Origin: an uncultured Eubacteriales bacterium
GTDB lineage: Bacteria; Bacillota; Clostridia; Christensenellales; Aristaeellaceae
Reading direction: 5' to 3'
Assembly: GCA_902764285.1 (NCBI GenBank)
Contig: CACWVN010000015.1
Location: 1 to 64,000, forward strand
Length of the DNA: 64,000 nt
The first letter of the stretch is position 1. Each line of letters starts with the position of its first letter. This document shows positions 32,630-41,015 of the stretch, piece by piece. The position numbers were made by a program, and so were the translations under genes. Under the pieces are notes generated by a model. The model searched no databases. It was not told where the DNA came from and worked only from the letters and a program-made list of their open reading frames with translations.

Positions 32630-33805
32630 TCAGCCCTCAACCGACGCGCCGGTGCCCCGGTGATCGGTGTCGTAGGTTGCGTCGCCGCCGCGCTTGCCTT
32701 CGGACCGGCGAACCCGTTCCGCCAGCAGCGATTCGAAGCGTTCCTCATCGGCGGGCAGTTCGATCCGCTCGCCCGTCCAGGCGGACAGGTGGATGGCATT
32801 GGACAGCCTGACGGCGTTCAGCCCGTCCTCCGCCGCGGCGACCAGCGGTTCCCCGCGCAGCAGGTGCCCGGCGAAGGCGTTCAGCACGCCGCAGTGCTGT
32901 TCGTTGCGGCCGTCGGTCGGCAGGGCGACCTCCTGCACCGGCGGGTGCGGCCAGGGATCGTCCGTGGAAAAGCACAGCTCGCGCTCGCTCTCGGGCAGCT
33001 GCCAGAGCCGGATCCCGCCGTTTTCGCAGACCAGCTTGCCGCGTTCGCCGGAGATCTCCAGCCGGTTCGTGCCGGGATAATCGCCGGTAGAGGCGATGAA
33101 CACGCCCGTGGCGCCGCCGTCAAATTCCAGATAGGCGGTCACGTCGTCCTCCACCTCGATGCGGTGCCATTTCCCCTCGCCGCAGTGCGCCTGCACGGCG
33201 ACGGGCATGCCGCACAGCCAGACCAGCAGATCCAGCTGATGGGGACATTGATTGAGCAGCACGCCGCCGCCCTCGCCCCGCCAGGTGGCCCGCCAGGCGC
33301 CGGAATCGTAGTATCTCTGGCTGCGGTACCAATCGGTCACGATCCACACGACGCGCTTGATCCGGCCCAGTTCCCCGCGCGCCAGCGCGTCCTTCACGGC
33401 GCGATAGGCGCAGTTCGTGCGCTGGTTGAACATCAGCGCCAGCGTCCGGCCGGTGTCCCGGGCCGCGTCCAGCATGCGTTCGGCCTGCCGGGCGGTGACG
33501 GCCATCGGCTTTTCGCACAGCACGTCCAGGCCCGCCCGCAGCGCTTCCACCGCCAGCGGCTCATGGGCGCCATGCGGCGCGGCGATCAGCACCGCGTCGC
33601 AGCAGCGGCTGCGGATCAAATCGCTCCCGGAGCCGAAGACCGCCGTGCCATCCGGCAGGTTCCCGGCGGCCCATTCCCGGCGCGTAGCGCGCAGGTCGGC
33701 CACGGCGGCGAGCCGGATCTCGGGCGTCCGGCCGGAAAGGATGTTCCGGCAGTGCTCCGAACCCATGTTGCCGATGCCGATCACGCCCAGCCGAATCGCA
33801 TTCAT
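32630..33805 (-). CDS. Gfo/Idh/MocA family oxidoreductase, paralogue 1
   Basis: A 391-residue NAD(P)-dependent sugar dehydrogenase family protein. The Rossmann motif is LGVIGIGNMGSEH near the N-terminus; LCEKPMAVTARQAE holds the conserved EKP motif with the catalytic Lys. DWYRSQRYYDSGAWRATW and GGGVLLNQCPHQLDLLVWLC contain the substrate-site Asp/His residues of the C-terminal domain. It is a close paralogue of the next gene upstream (33820-34980), sharing these motifs almost exactly, from a tandem duplication. The ATG at 33805 follows AAAGGACGGAGC, 14 bp after the paralogue stop. Likely a step in uptake-linked sugar, inositol or uronate catabolism. Confidence 0.92.
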   Translation of the reverse strand: MNAIRLGVIGIGNMGSEHCRNILSGRTPEIRLAAVADLRATRREWAAGNLPDGTAVFGSGSDLIRSRCCDAVLIAAPHGAHEPLAVEALRAGLDVLCEKPMAVTARQAERMLDAARDTGRTLALMFNQRTNCAYRAVKDALARGELGRIKRVVWIVTDWYRSQRYYDSGAWRATWRGEGGGVLLNQCPHQLDLLVWLCGMPVAVQAHCGEGKWHRIEVEDDVTAYLEFDGGATGVFIASTGDYPGTNRLEISGERGKLVCENGGIRLWQLPESERELCFSTDDPWPHPPVQEVALPTDGRNEQHCGVLNAFAGHLLRGEPLVAAAEDGLNAVRLSNAIHLSAWTGERIELPADEERFESLLAERVRRSEGKRGGDATYDTDHRGTGASVEG

Positions 33806-33819
33806 GGCGCTCCGTCCTT

Positions 33820-34980
33820 TCAACGGCTCCGGCCGAAGCTGCCGGCGGTATCCATGGCGACGTCCGTCTCGTCCTTGCGGCGCGACGTCGCGCGGCGCTG
33901 GTTCAGCAGATCCAGGAACCGTCGTTCGTCGATGGGCAGCGTCACGGTCTCTCCCGTCCAGCCGGACAGGTGCATGGCGTTGGAAAGCATCAGCCCGCGG
34001 ATGCCCTCGCGGCCGTCGGCCACCAGCGGCTCGCCCCGCAGGATGTGCGCGGCAAAGGCGTTCAGCACGGCGGCGTGCTGGCCGTTGCGGCCATCGGTCT
34101 CCACCGGCACGATCTCCGCCTCCGGCGCGGCGAAGGGCGGCACTTTCCCGAAGCACCACTCCCGCTCGTCCACGGCGTTGCGCTCGAACGTCAATTGGCC
34201 GTTGTCGATCAGCAGCCGGCCGCGGCTGCCCACGATCTCCAGGCGGTTCTCCCCCGGCGCGTCGCCGGTGGAGGCGATGAACACGCCCGTGGCGCCGTTT
34301 TCAAATTCCATGTAGGCGGTCACGTCGTCTTCCACTTCGATGTCGTGCCATTTCCCCTCGTGGGTAAAGGCGCGCACCTTCGCCGGAAGGCCGCACAGCC
34401 ACTGCAGCAGGTCCAGCTGATGCGGGCACTGGTTCAGCAGCACGCCGCCGCCCTCGCCGTCCCAGGTGGCCCGCCAGGCCCCGGCGTCGTAATAGCTCTG
34501 GGCGCGGTACCAGTCGGTGATGATCCAGTTCACGCGCTTCATGGTCCCCAGTTCGCCGGCGTCCAGCAGCTCCTTCGCCCTGCGATAGATGCAGTTGGTG
34601 CGCTGGTTGTACATCAGCCCAAAGGTCAGCTCCGGGTGCCGGTCGGCGGCGGCGATCATCTCCCGCACCTGCAGCGTGTACACGCCCGCCGGCTTTTCGC
34701 TCATCACGTGCAGGCCGTGCTCAAAGGCCTCCGCCGCCAGCGTGGGATGCTGGTAGTGGGGCGTGGCGATCAGCACCGCGTCGCACGGGCGCGCAGCGAT
34801 CAGTTCGCTGCCCTCGCTGAACACGGCGGCGTCCGGGAATTTCCCGCGCGCCCAATCCCGGCGGTTCTCCCGGCGGTCGGCGACGGCGGTCACCTCGATC
34901 TCCGGGCACTTGCCGCTCAATATGTTTTCGGCGTGCAGCATGGCGATGCCGCCGCAGCCGATGATGCCCAGGCGAATCAC
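33820..34980 (-). CDS. Gfo/Idh/MocA family oxidoreductase, paralogue 2
   Basis: A 386-residue NAD(P)-dependent dehydrogenase of the same family. IRLGIIGCGGIAMLHAENIL is the nucleotide-binding start, SEKPAGVYTLQV the catalytic EKP region, and WYRAQSYYDAGAWRATWDGE with LLNQCPHQLDLLQWLC the substrate region. The GTG at 34980 is chosen because GGGGAGGTGTGCGC spaces it correctly, and it forms a GTGA overlap with the isomerase stop. Gene order isomerase-dehydrogenase-dehydrogenase indicates a short catabolic operon with ABC system 1 next to it. The two dehydrogenases may work on different stereoisomers or steps; this is inference. Confidence 0.92.
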   Translation of the reverse strand: MIRLGIIGCGGIAMLHAENILSGKCPEIEVTAVADRRENRRDWARGKFPDAAVFSEGSELIAARPCDAVLIATPHYQHPTLAAEAFEHGLHVMSEKPAGVYTLQVREMIAAADRHPELTFGLMYNQRTNCIYRRAKELLDAGELGTMKRVNWIITDWYRAQSYYDAGAWRATWDGEGGGVLLNQCPHQLDLLQWLCGLPAKVRAFTHEGKWHDIEVEDDVTAYMEFENGATGVFIASTGDAPGENRLEIVGSRGRLLIDNGQLTFERNAVDEREWCFGKVPPFAAPEAEIVPVETDGRNGQHAAVLNAFAAHILRGEPLVADGREGIRGLMLSNAMHLSGWTGETVTLPIDERRFLDLLNQRRATSRRKDETDVAMDTAGSFGRSR

Positions 34981-35834
34981 GCGCACACCTCCCCGAGGAT
35001 CTCCTTCAGCGCGGCGCAGGCGGCCCGGAAGGCGCCCGGCCGATCCGAAAACACCTCGCTCGGCTTCAGCGCTTCCCGCTGCAGGTTCCCCAGCCCGCCG
35101 AAAATCGCCAGATGCGGTTCCACCGTCAGCACCACGTCGCCGCCGCGCTCCCGGTGAATCCGGGACAGGATCTCCCGGACGGAGCCGTCGCCGCGCCCGG
35201 CCCGCACCACCGACCCGTCGGCCTTCAACGCGTCCTTGACGTGCATGTAGGTGATGCGATCGTGCAGGCGCTCATAGGCCCGCAGCGGGTCCACGCCGCA
35301 CTGGATGAAGTTCGCGGGATCGAAGGCGAAGCCCAGGCGCCCGCCGAAGTGCTCCAGCAGATCCAGGCAGCGCTCGTCCGTATCGCCGTAGATGCCCTTT
35401 TCGTTTTCGTGCACCAGCTGTACGCCGGCGTTTTCGGCCTCCTCCAGCATCACGGACAGGCGGCCCATCACTTCCTCGCGCCACGCGGCGGGATCGTCGC
35501 CCTCGGGGATGAAAAAGCTGAACATGCGCACGCGGGAGCAGTTCAGGATTTTGCACAGCTCCAGCCCGCGCCGGAAAACGGTCATGTGTTCGTCGAAGGG
35601 CCGGTCGATGGGATATTTGCCGTAGGGCGATCCCAGCGCCGAAAGCGCGATGCCGGCTTCCCTCAGCGCCGCGGCGACCCGCCGCGCTTCTCCCGCCGTC
35701 AGGTCGGCGCAGCTCTTGCCGTTCACGCCGCGCAGCTCGATCATGCCGATATCCTCTGCCCGGAGCGCCTCGATCTGCCCGTCCAGGGCGTCCGCCGCTT
35801 CGTCGGCAAAGGCGGAAAGGATAAATCGCGCCAA
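34977..35834 (-). CDS. Sugar phosphate isomerase/epimerase family protein
   Basis: A 285-residue xylose-isomerase-like TIM-barrel protein. LSAFADEAADALDGQIEAL is the characteristic start, and IGMIELRGVNGK follows. Metal-site segments are VQLVHENEKGIYGDTDER (Glu), GFAFDPANFIQCG (Asp), ITYMHVKDAL (His) and VVLTVEPHLA (Glu), all complete, so it should be active. The TTG at 35834 is chosen because the AGGAGG ribosome site is 7 bp upstream; an ATG at 35852 overlaps the site. It starts an operon of three genes and is divergent from an AraC regulator; shared promoter region 35835-35992 carries 21-bp-spaced direct repeats. Confidence 0.9.
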   Translation of the reverse strand: MARFILSAFADEAADALDGQIEALRAEDIGMIELRGVNGKSCADLTAGEARRVAAALREAGIALSALGSPYGKYPIDRPFDEHMTVFRRGLELCKILNCSRVRMFSFFIPEGDDPAAWREEVMGRLSVMLEEAENAGVQLVHENEKGIYGDTDERCLDLLEHFGGRLGFAFDPANFIQCGVDPLRAYERLHDRITYMHVKDALKADGSVVRAGRGDGSVREILSRIHRERGGDVVLTVEPHLAIFGGLGNLQREALKPSEVFSDRPGAFRAACAALKEILGEVCA

Positions 35835-35903
35835 GGAAACACCTCCTGCCATCGGGGCCGCGGTTTCCTTCGGGATATATCGCCGCCATTCCCCCACAGT
35901 TTG

Positions 35904-35932
35904 ATCATATCAGAAAAGAATCGCGTTCGCTA
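35904..35932 (-). promoter_or_regulatory. Promoter of the isomerase-dehydrogenase operon
   Basis: On the minus strand TATGAT (35909-35904) with a 17-bp spacer from a poor -35 TAGCGA (35932-35927). The proximal AraC-type repeat at 35931-35944 overlaps the -35, as in class II activation. Confidence 0.6.
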
Positions 35933-35965
35933 TGCGAAAAATGCTTGAAAATATGCGAAACCTGC
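35931..35965. promoter_or_regulatory. 21-bp-spaced direct repeats (AraC-type operator)
   Basis: TATGCGAAAAATGC (35931-35944) and TATGCGAAACCTGC (35952-35965) match at 12 of 14 positions and start 21 bp apart. They flank and overlap the -35 of the araC-type gene promoter and sit just upstream of the divergent isomerase promoter. Confidence 0.7.
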
Positions 35966-35973
35966 AATATAAT
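35945..35973 (+). promoter_or_regulatory. Promoter of the AraC-type regulator gene
   Basis: TTGAAA (35945-35950), a 17-bp spacer and TATAAT (35968-35973). The distal repeat occupies the spacer, so binding should repress this promoter (autoregulation). Confidence 0.7.
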
Positions 35974-35992
35974 AAACGCGGGAGGGATGGAC

Positions 35993-36880
35993 ATGCCCGC
36001 GACACCGAAGCCCGTCGCTTACGCGTACAGCGAAATGAACCACGGCAGGACGGAATACGAAGGTTTCTATGGTTTGGGAGACCATATCCGGTTTTACGGC
36101 CTGCACTGCCACGATTTCTATGAATTCTACATTCATTTCCAGGGAGCGAAGACCTACGGCATCGACAACGAGGTTTTCCTGCCCCAGCCCGGCCAGCTTC
36201 TGATCATCCCGCCCTTCCACATGCACGGCATGCTATGTGATGAAGAGATCAACCACTACGAACGGGCCTATCTGTATCTCGCGCCGGCGTTCCTGGCTTC
36301 GCTGGGCTGCGGCCAGATCGACCTGGAGCGCCGGATCACCCGGCTGACCGCCAACGACCGGTTCATATTCACGCTGCCGCCGGACCGCGCCCGGGAATGC
36401 GGCGCGCTGCTGCACGAGGTCAGCCGGACGGGCGCCAACCCCACGCCGTGGGAGCGTTTCCGCGACATCTCCCGCATACTGCCCGTGCTGCGCACGATCC
36501 TGGAGGCCGCGCAGACCGCTTCGCCGGATGCCGCGCCCGCGGCGCCCGCCAACCCGATGATGCACCAGGTGCTGACCTATATCAACGATCACTGCACCGA
36601 GCCGCTGACGCTGAAAAAACTGACGGACCGGTTCAGCATCAGCGCGTCCACGCTGTCCCACGAATTTCAGCGGTACATCCACCACAGCGTCTACGATTAC
36701 ATCCTCTATCGCCGCGTCATGCTGGCCAAGCAGAAGCTGTTCGGCGACGCGCCGCTGGGCGAGATCGGCTACCAGTGCGGCTTCGGCGACTATTCCAATT
36801 TCCTTCGGGCCTTCCGGAAGATGAACGGCATCTCCCCCAGCGAATACCGCCAGCAGATCCAGATAAAGCAGCCCCGGTAA
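35993..36880 (+). CDS. AraC family transcriptional regulator
   Basis: A 295-residue regulator. The N-terminal cupin effector domain (about residues 10-150) contains GLHCHDFYEFYIHFQGAK and PGQLLIIPPFHMHGM, typical sugar-sensing AraC sequence. The C-terminal double helix-turn-helix begins near LTYINDHCTEPLTLKKLTDR and ends with IGYQCGFGDYSNFLRAFRKM and GISPSEYR. The ATG at 35993 is chosen over one two codons upstream that abuts the GGAGG site. Divergent position from the isomerase operon, and direct repeats in between, make it the likely regulator of that operon and perhaps of ABC system 1. Confidence 0.93.
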   Translation: MPATPKPVAYAYSEMNHGRTEYEGFYGLGDHIRFYGLHCHDFYEFYIHFQGAKTYGIDNEVFLPQPGQLLIIPPFHMHGMLCDEEINHYERAYLYLAPAFLASLGCGQIDLERRITRLTANDRFIFTLPPDRARECGALLHEVSRTGANPTPWERFRDISRILPVLRTILEAAQTASPDAAPAAPANPMMHQVLTYINDHCTEPLTLKKLTDRFSISASTLSHEFQRYIHHSVYDYILYRRVMLAKQKLFGDAPLGEIGYQCGFGDYSNFLRAFRKMNGISPSEYRQQIQIKQPR

Positions 36881-36926
36881 CCCGCGGCGCCGCCTCCCGA
36901 TTCCGGGATCGGGTTTCATAGACAGG

Positions 36927-36959
36927 AAAAACTCCAAACCGGTCGGTTTGGAGTTTTTT
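36927..36959. terminator. Bidirectional terminator
   Basis: Stem AAAAACTCCAAACC / GGTTTGGAGTTTTT with a GGTC loop, between convergent araC-type (+) and GH31 (-) genes. Confidence 0.92.
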
Positions 36960-36982
36960 CCTGCCCGGACAGCGCGGCCGGA

Positions 36983-39166
36983 TCATCCCCGCAGCGGAAC
37001 GTGCAGCGCGGCCCCGCGATAACGGATGGTTCGGACGTCCCGTCCCCCGTCCTTTCGAATGAACCGGATCTTCATATCGCAGTCCGCGCCGATGTTGCCC
37101 TCGGAGGCGCCCAGCGCGAGCACGCCGGCGCTGTCCTCGTAGCGCATCGGGATGCGGATATAGCCCCCGTCCAGGTACGCCATGCCGTCGCCCGCGTCGT
37201 CGTACAGCTCGAACGCGCCGTCGCGCCCCTCGAACACGCAGATCTCCCGGGCGGGCAGCGGCAAGTCCGCGGCGCACTGCGCGCCTTCGGCCACGGGCAG
37301 CAGGCTCCCCGCGCGGACGAACACCGGGAAGCGCTCCAGCGGCGTGGCCACCCGGATCCGCCGCCCGCCTTCGCGGTATTGCAGCGTAAACAGATCGTAC
37401 CAGCCGCCCGGCGGCAGCGCGACCTCCGTCGCGTCTCCGCCGTCCGCCAGCGGCCGCACGACGGGCTTCACCAGCAGCGCGTCGCCCAGCATGTACTGGT
37501 CGTGGACGCCGAACAGCTCCGGCGATCCCGGGAAGGCGGTCAGCATCGCCCGCATCATCGGCAGGCCGTCCCGGCATGCCTGCGCCGCCGTGGAATAGAG
37601 GTAGGGCAGCAGCCGGTAGCGCAGGGCGATCGCATCGCGGATGCACCCGTATTCCCCACTCGCCTCATCCCCGAAGGCCCAGGGCTCCCGGGGCGTATCC
37701 GTGCCGTGGGCGCGGAACACCGGCAGCATCGCACCGAACTGGAACCAGCGCACGTACAGTTCCCGGTAGGCGGGGTCGTTCACCCCGTCCGGATAATCGC
37801 CGCGCCAGAACCACTGTTCCCCCCGCGCCACGAAAAACGCGCCGATATCCAGCGTCCACCAGCAGATGCCGCTGCAGGCCGCCTTGACGCCCTCCGTCAC
37901 CTGGGCCCGGAGCACGTCCCAGCGGGCGGCCACGTCGCCCGACCACAGAATGGCACCCAGCGCGGAGGAATCCAGGCCGCCGCTGCGGGACAGCAGCACG
38001 GGCCGCTTGTCGGGATAATCCCGCAGCCAGTGCGCGCGAAGCCCGCGCAGGTGCTCGGCGCCGTAGTCGTTCATGCGCTCCGGGTCCATGCGCAGCGCGG
38101 ACGCTTCCGTCAAAAGCCGCATGCGCTCGTCCTCGTCCCGCTTCTCCGGGCCGCACCAGTCCGGATCGGTGATCGGCTCGCAGCTGTCGCACCACAGCGC
38201 GTCCGCGCCGCCGTCCATCCAGAAGCGCCGGCACTGCCGCCAGTACAGGTCCCGGGCTGCCGGCGAAAAGGCGTCGTAGATGCGGCTGCCGGGCAGGAAC
38301 AGGCCCGCGGCCTCGAATTCGTCGCAGTCGCGCCCCTTCCCCGCGTTCGGCCAGACCGACACCATGAAATGGACGTTCATGCCGTGCAGCGCGTCGGTGA
38401 GCGCGCGGACGTCCGGAAAGCGCTCGGGGTCCGGCGTCTTGTCGCCCCAGCAGCCCTCGCGCCAGCTGAACCAGTCCAGCACGATGCAATCCAGCGGCAG
38501 GCCGCGCCGGCGAAATTCCCCGGCCACGGCCAGCAACTCGTCCGCCGTTTTGTAGCGTTCCTTCGACTGGATATACCCGAACGCCCACTTGGGCAGCAGC
38601 GCGGGTTTCCCCGCCAGCGCGGCCAGCTTCATCAGCACCCCGGCGCAATCGCCGCCGCGGATGACCACGTAGGAGACCTCCTCCGCGGCGTCCAGTTCAA
38701 ACGAAAAGCCGTCGCCATCGCCGCGGAACCGCATGGCGCAGCCCGCTTCGACGAGCAGGCCCCAGCCCGCGTCCGAGAGCAGGAACGGTATGGCGATCTT
38801 CATGTTGTGCTGGTAGAGGCGCTCCTGGGAATTCGAATAATCGAATACGCCCGATTCGTGCTGGCCCAGCCCGGTCAGCACGTGCCCCTGCGGGCAGGCA
38901 AAGCGCAGCGTCGCCCGCCGGCTGTCGCGCAGGCGGCGTTTTCCGCCGTCGTCGAACACCACCACTTCGCCGTTGGCCGTCTGCTTGACGGCGCCTTCCC
39001 CCTGCGCCGTATCCAGCCGGTACACCGGCCTCGGCGCGCTCTCAAAGCCCGTCTGGCGCAGGTATTCCCCGCCGCCGTCCGAGAAGGCGACGGCTTCGAA
39101 TCGCGCCGCGTCCCCGGGGCTCAGTTGCACCCGGGTGACGCCTTCGGACAGTTCCGTTCGCATCAT
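36983..39166 (-). CDS. Glycoside hydrolase family 31 alpha-glycosidase
   Basis: A 727-residue GH31 enzyme with an N-terminal beta-sandwich (to about 200), the (beta/alpha)8 domain and C-terminal sheets. The nucleophile Asp is in GGADALWCDSCEP, and the acid/base region is ILWSGDVAARWDVLR. PKWAFGYIQSKERYKTADEL and IVLDWFSWREG are conserved GH31 barrel segments. No signal peptide is present, so it works inside the cell on imported oligosaccharide. GH31 includes alpha-glucosidases, alpha-xylosidases and sulfoquinovosidases; the sequence does not fix which. The ATG at 39166 follows GGAGGTGGCGTGGC, 17 bp after the permease stop. It is the last gene of the system 2 operon, so its substrate is probably what system 2 imports. 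Confidence 0.93.
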   Translation of the reverse strand: MMRTELSEGVTRVQLSPGDAARFEAVAFSDGGGEYLRQTGFESAPRPVYRLDTAQGEGAVKQTANGEVVVFDDGGKRRLRDSRRATLRFACPQGHVLTGLGQHESGVFDYSNSQERLYQHNMKIAIPFLLSDAGWGLLVEAGCAMRFRGDGDGFSFELDAAEEVSYVVIRGGDCAGVLMKLAALAGKPALLPKWAFGYIQSKERYKTADELLAVAGEFRRRGLPLDCIVLDWFSWREGCWGDKTPDPERFPDVRALTDALHGMNVHFMVSVWPNAGKGRDCDEFEAAGLFLPGSRIYDAFSPAARDLYWRQCRRFWMDGGADALWCDSCEPITDPDWCGPEKRDEDERMRLLTEASALRMDPERMNDYGAEHLRGLRAHWLRDYPDKRPVLLSRSGGLDSSALGAILWSGDVAARWDVLRAQVTEGVKAACSGICWWTLDIGAFFVARGEQWFWRGDYPDGVNDPAYRELYVRWFQFGAMLPVFRAHGTDTPREPWAFGDEASGEYGCIRDAIALRYRLLPYLYSTAAQACRDGLPMMRAMLTAFPGSPELFGVHDQYMLGDALLVKPVVRPLADGGDATEVALPPGGWYDLFTLQYREGGRRIRVATPLERFPVFVRAGSLLPVAEGAQCAADLPLPAREICVFEGRDGAFELYDDAGDGMAYLDGGYIRIPMRYEDSAGVLALGASEGNIGADCDMKIRFIRKDGGRDVRTIRYRGAALHVPLRG

Positions 39167-39183
39167 GCCACGCCACCTCCGCG

Positions 39184-40020
39184 TCAGCCCTTGATGGCGC
39201 CTGCCGTCATGCCGGCCACGATGTACTTCTGCCCGATCAGGTAGACCAGTATGACCGGCGCGCTGGTCAGCACGATGTCCGCGCACACCAGGTTCCAGTC
39301 CTTGAAGTACATGCCGAAGAAATTGTAGACGGCCAGCGTCATGGGCCATTTCGACGAATGATCCAGGAAATACAGCGGCATTACAAATTCGTTCCACGTG
39401 TTTAGGAACGTGAGCACCATCACCGTGACCAGCACCGGCTTCAAAAGCGGCAGCACCACCCGCAGGAACAGCCCCATCGGCGCGGCGCCGTCGATGGTCG
39501 CCGCCTCGTCGATCTCCGCCGGGATCTTGCCCACGAAGCTGTGGATGAGGAACACGTTGAAGGGGATCTGGGTGGCGGTATACAGCAGCACGATGCCTAT
39601 CCGCTTGTTCATCAGGCGCGTGAACTGCATCACACGCATCAGCGTGACGAAGTTGATCGGCATGGCGATGCCCAGCACGATGAAGATGTACAGAAAGCCG
39701 TGCAGCTTTCGGTTGTTGCGGGACATCACGTAGGCCGCCATGGACGACAGGAGCGTGCACAGCAGCACGCTGCTGAAGGAATAGATCAGGCTGTTGAGGA
39801 ACGTGGTGTACAGCTTGCCCTTTTCGATGACGGTCGTGTAATTGGACCATTGGGGATCGGCCGTCAGCGCCAGGCTCATGTAGGAGGCTTCCTTGCTGGT
39901 CTTGAGGCTGTTGACCAGGATCAGCAGAAGCGGCGCGAGCAGCAGCAGCGACAGTATCCACGCCAGCAGGTTCACCCCGAGGATGCCGAGCTGCTTTCTG
40001 TTTTTCATCCGGCTGTTCAT
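39184..40020 (-). CDS. Carbohydrate ABC transporter permease (MalG type), system 2
   Basis: A 278-residue permease with six helices. LLLLAPLLLILVNSLKTSKE is the first helix region typical of MalG-like proteins. The EAA loop is EIDEAATIDGAAPMGLFLRV, and the protein ends with the common QKYIVAGMTAGAIKG. The ATG at 40020 overlaps the upstream permease stop (ATGA). It is followed by the GH31 gene. Confidence 0.93.
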   Translation of the reverse strand: MNSRMKNRKQLGILGVNLLAWILSLLLLAPLLLILVNSLKTSKEASYMSLALTADPQWSNYTTVIEKGKLYTTFLNSLIYSFSSVLLCTLLSSMAAYVMSRNNRKLHGFLYIFIVLGIAMPINFVTLMRVMQFTRLMNKRIGIVLLYTATQIPFNVFLIHSFVGKIPAEIDEAATIDGAAPMGLFLRVVLPLLKPVLVTVMVLTFLNTWNEFVMPLYFLDHSSKWPMTLAVYNFFGMYFKDWNLVCADIVLTSAPVILVYLIGQKYIVAGMTAGAIKG

Positions 40021-40895
40021 GCCTGATCGCCGCCTCCCTTCACCATGTGCTTGATCATGAAATAGCCGACGACCAGCATCACCAGCGTCATGATGGTGGA
40101 GAGCGTGGTGCCCACGGCGTAGCGGCCCTTGCTGAATTCCTTGTACACGCCCGTGTACAGCACTTCGGTGGCGAAGCCCGGGCCGCCGTTGGTCAGCGCG
40201 TACACGGTGTCGAACACCTTCAGGCCGTAGATCACGTTCAGCACGGTCGTCACCGTCAGCGTCGGCACCAGCAGCGGCAGCGTGATGTGCCGGAAGCACT
40301 GCCAGGCGTTGCCGCCGTCGATGGCGGCCGCCTCGTAATAGACGGGCGAAATGGACATGATGCCGGCGATCAGTATCGTCATGATGTAGCCCATGCCCTT
40401 CCAGATATCCACGGCCATGACCGAGGGAAACGCCAGCTTGGAATCGTAGATCCACTTCTGCGCCAGGCCGTCCAGCCCGACGGCGCGCAGCGCCGTGTTC
40501 AGAAGGCCCACCTTCGGATCCATGATGGATTTGAAGATCATGCCCACGATCAGCGCGGAGAGCACGCAGGGCATGTACATCACGGCCCTGTGGAAGTTGA
40601 GCAGCCGGACCTTCTTGGTCAGCAGCACCGCCAGCAAAAGCCCGATGACGTTCTTGGCGATGGTGGTGACCACCGTAAAGCGCAGCGTGTTCATCAGGAT
40701 GCGCAGGTAGTTGTAATTCGAGGAGAACACGGTCTTGAAGTTATCCAGGCCGACGTAGCTGATCTCCCGCGAATATTCCGACCAGTCCGTGAAGGAGTAT
40801 CCGAGACCCATCACGGACGGCAGCACGTACAGCACCACGTACAGCAGCAGCGCGCCGAATATGAAATAGGTAGGATACATGCGGTTCTTGTTCAT
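40017..40895 (-). CDS. Carbohydrate ABC transporter permease (MalF/UgpA type), system 2
   Basis: A 292-residue permease. The N-terminal helix FIFGALLLYVVLYVLPSVMG is followed by the short periplasmic region SFTDWSEYSREISYVGLDNF, typical of UgpA/MalF-like subunits. The EAA loop is YYEAAAIDGGNAWQCFRHI. The ATG follows CCGGAGGCAACC. It lies after the binding-protein gene, separated by 120 bp that include a terminator-like hairpin, so permease expression is probably lower than that of the binding protein. Confidence 0.93.
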   Translation of the reverse strand: MNKNRMYPTYFIFGALLLYVVLYVLPSVMGLGYSFTDWSEYSREISYVGLDNFKTVFSSNYNYLRILMNTLRFTVVTTIAKNVIGLLLAVLLTKKVRLLNFHRAVMYMPCVLSALIVGMIFKSIMDPKVGLLNTALRAVGLDGLAQKWIYDSKLAFPSVMAVDIWKGMGYIMTILIAGIMSISPVYYEAAAIDGGNAWQCFRHITLPLLVPTLTVTTVLNVIYGLKVFDTVYALTNGGPGFATEVLYTGVYKEFSKGRYAVGTTLSTIMTLVMLVVGYFMIKHMVKGGGDQA

Positions 40896-40948
40896 GGTTG
40901 CCTCCGGGATATACGGTCATGCCGCGCGGCCTGCGCCGGACGGTCCAT

Positions 40949-40989
40949 CAAAAAGCGGAGGGTGCCGCGCGACGGCGGCCCCCTCCGCT
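40949..40989 (-). terminator. Partial terminator between binding protein and permeases, system 2
   Basis: On the minus strand AGCGGAGGG and CCCTCCGCT with a GC-rich inner hairpin, followed by five T residues. As permeases and GH31 follow on the same strand, it is probably leaky and sets the expression ratio. Confidence 0.65.
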
Positions 40990-41015
40990 ATGCGTCAGGT
41001 TGTGCCGCGCCCGTA

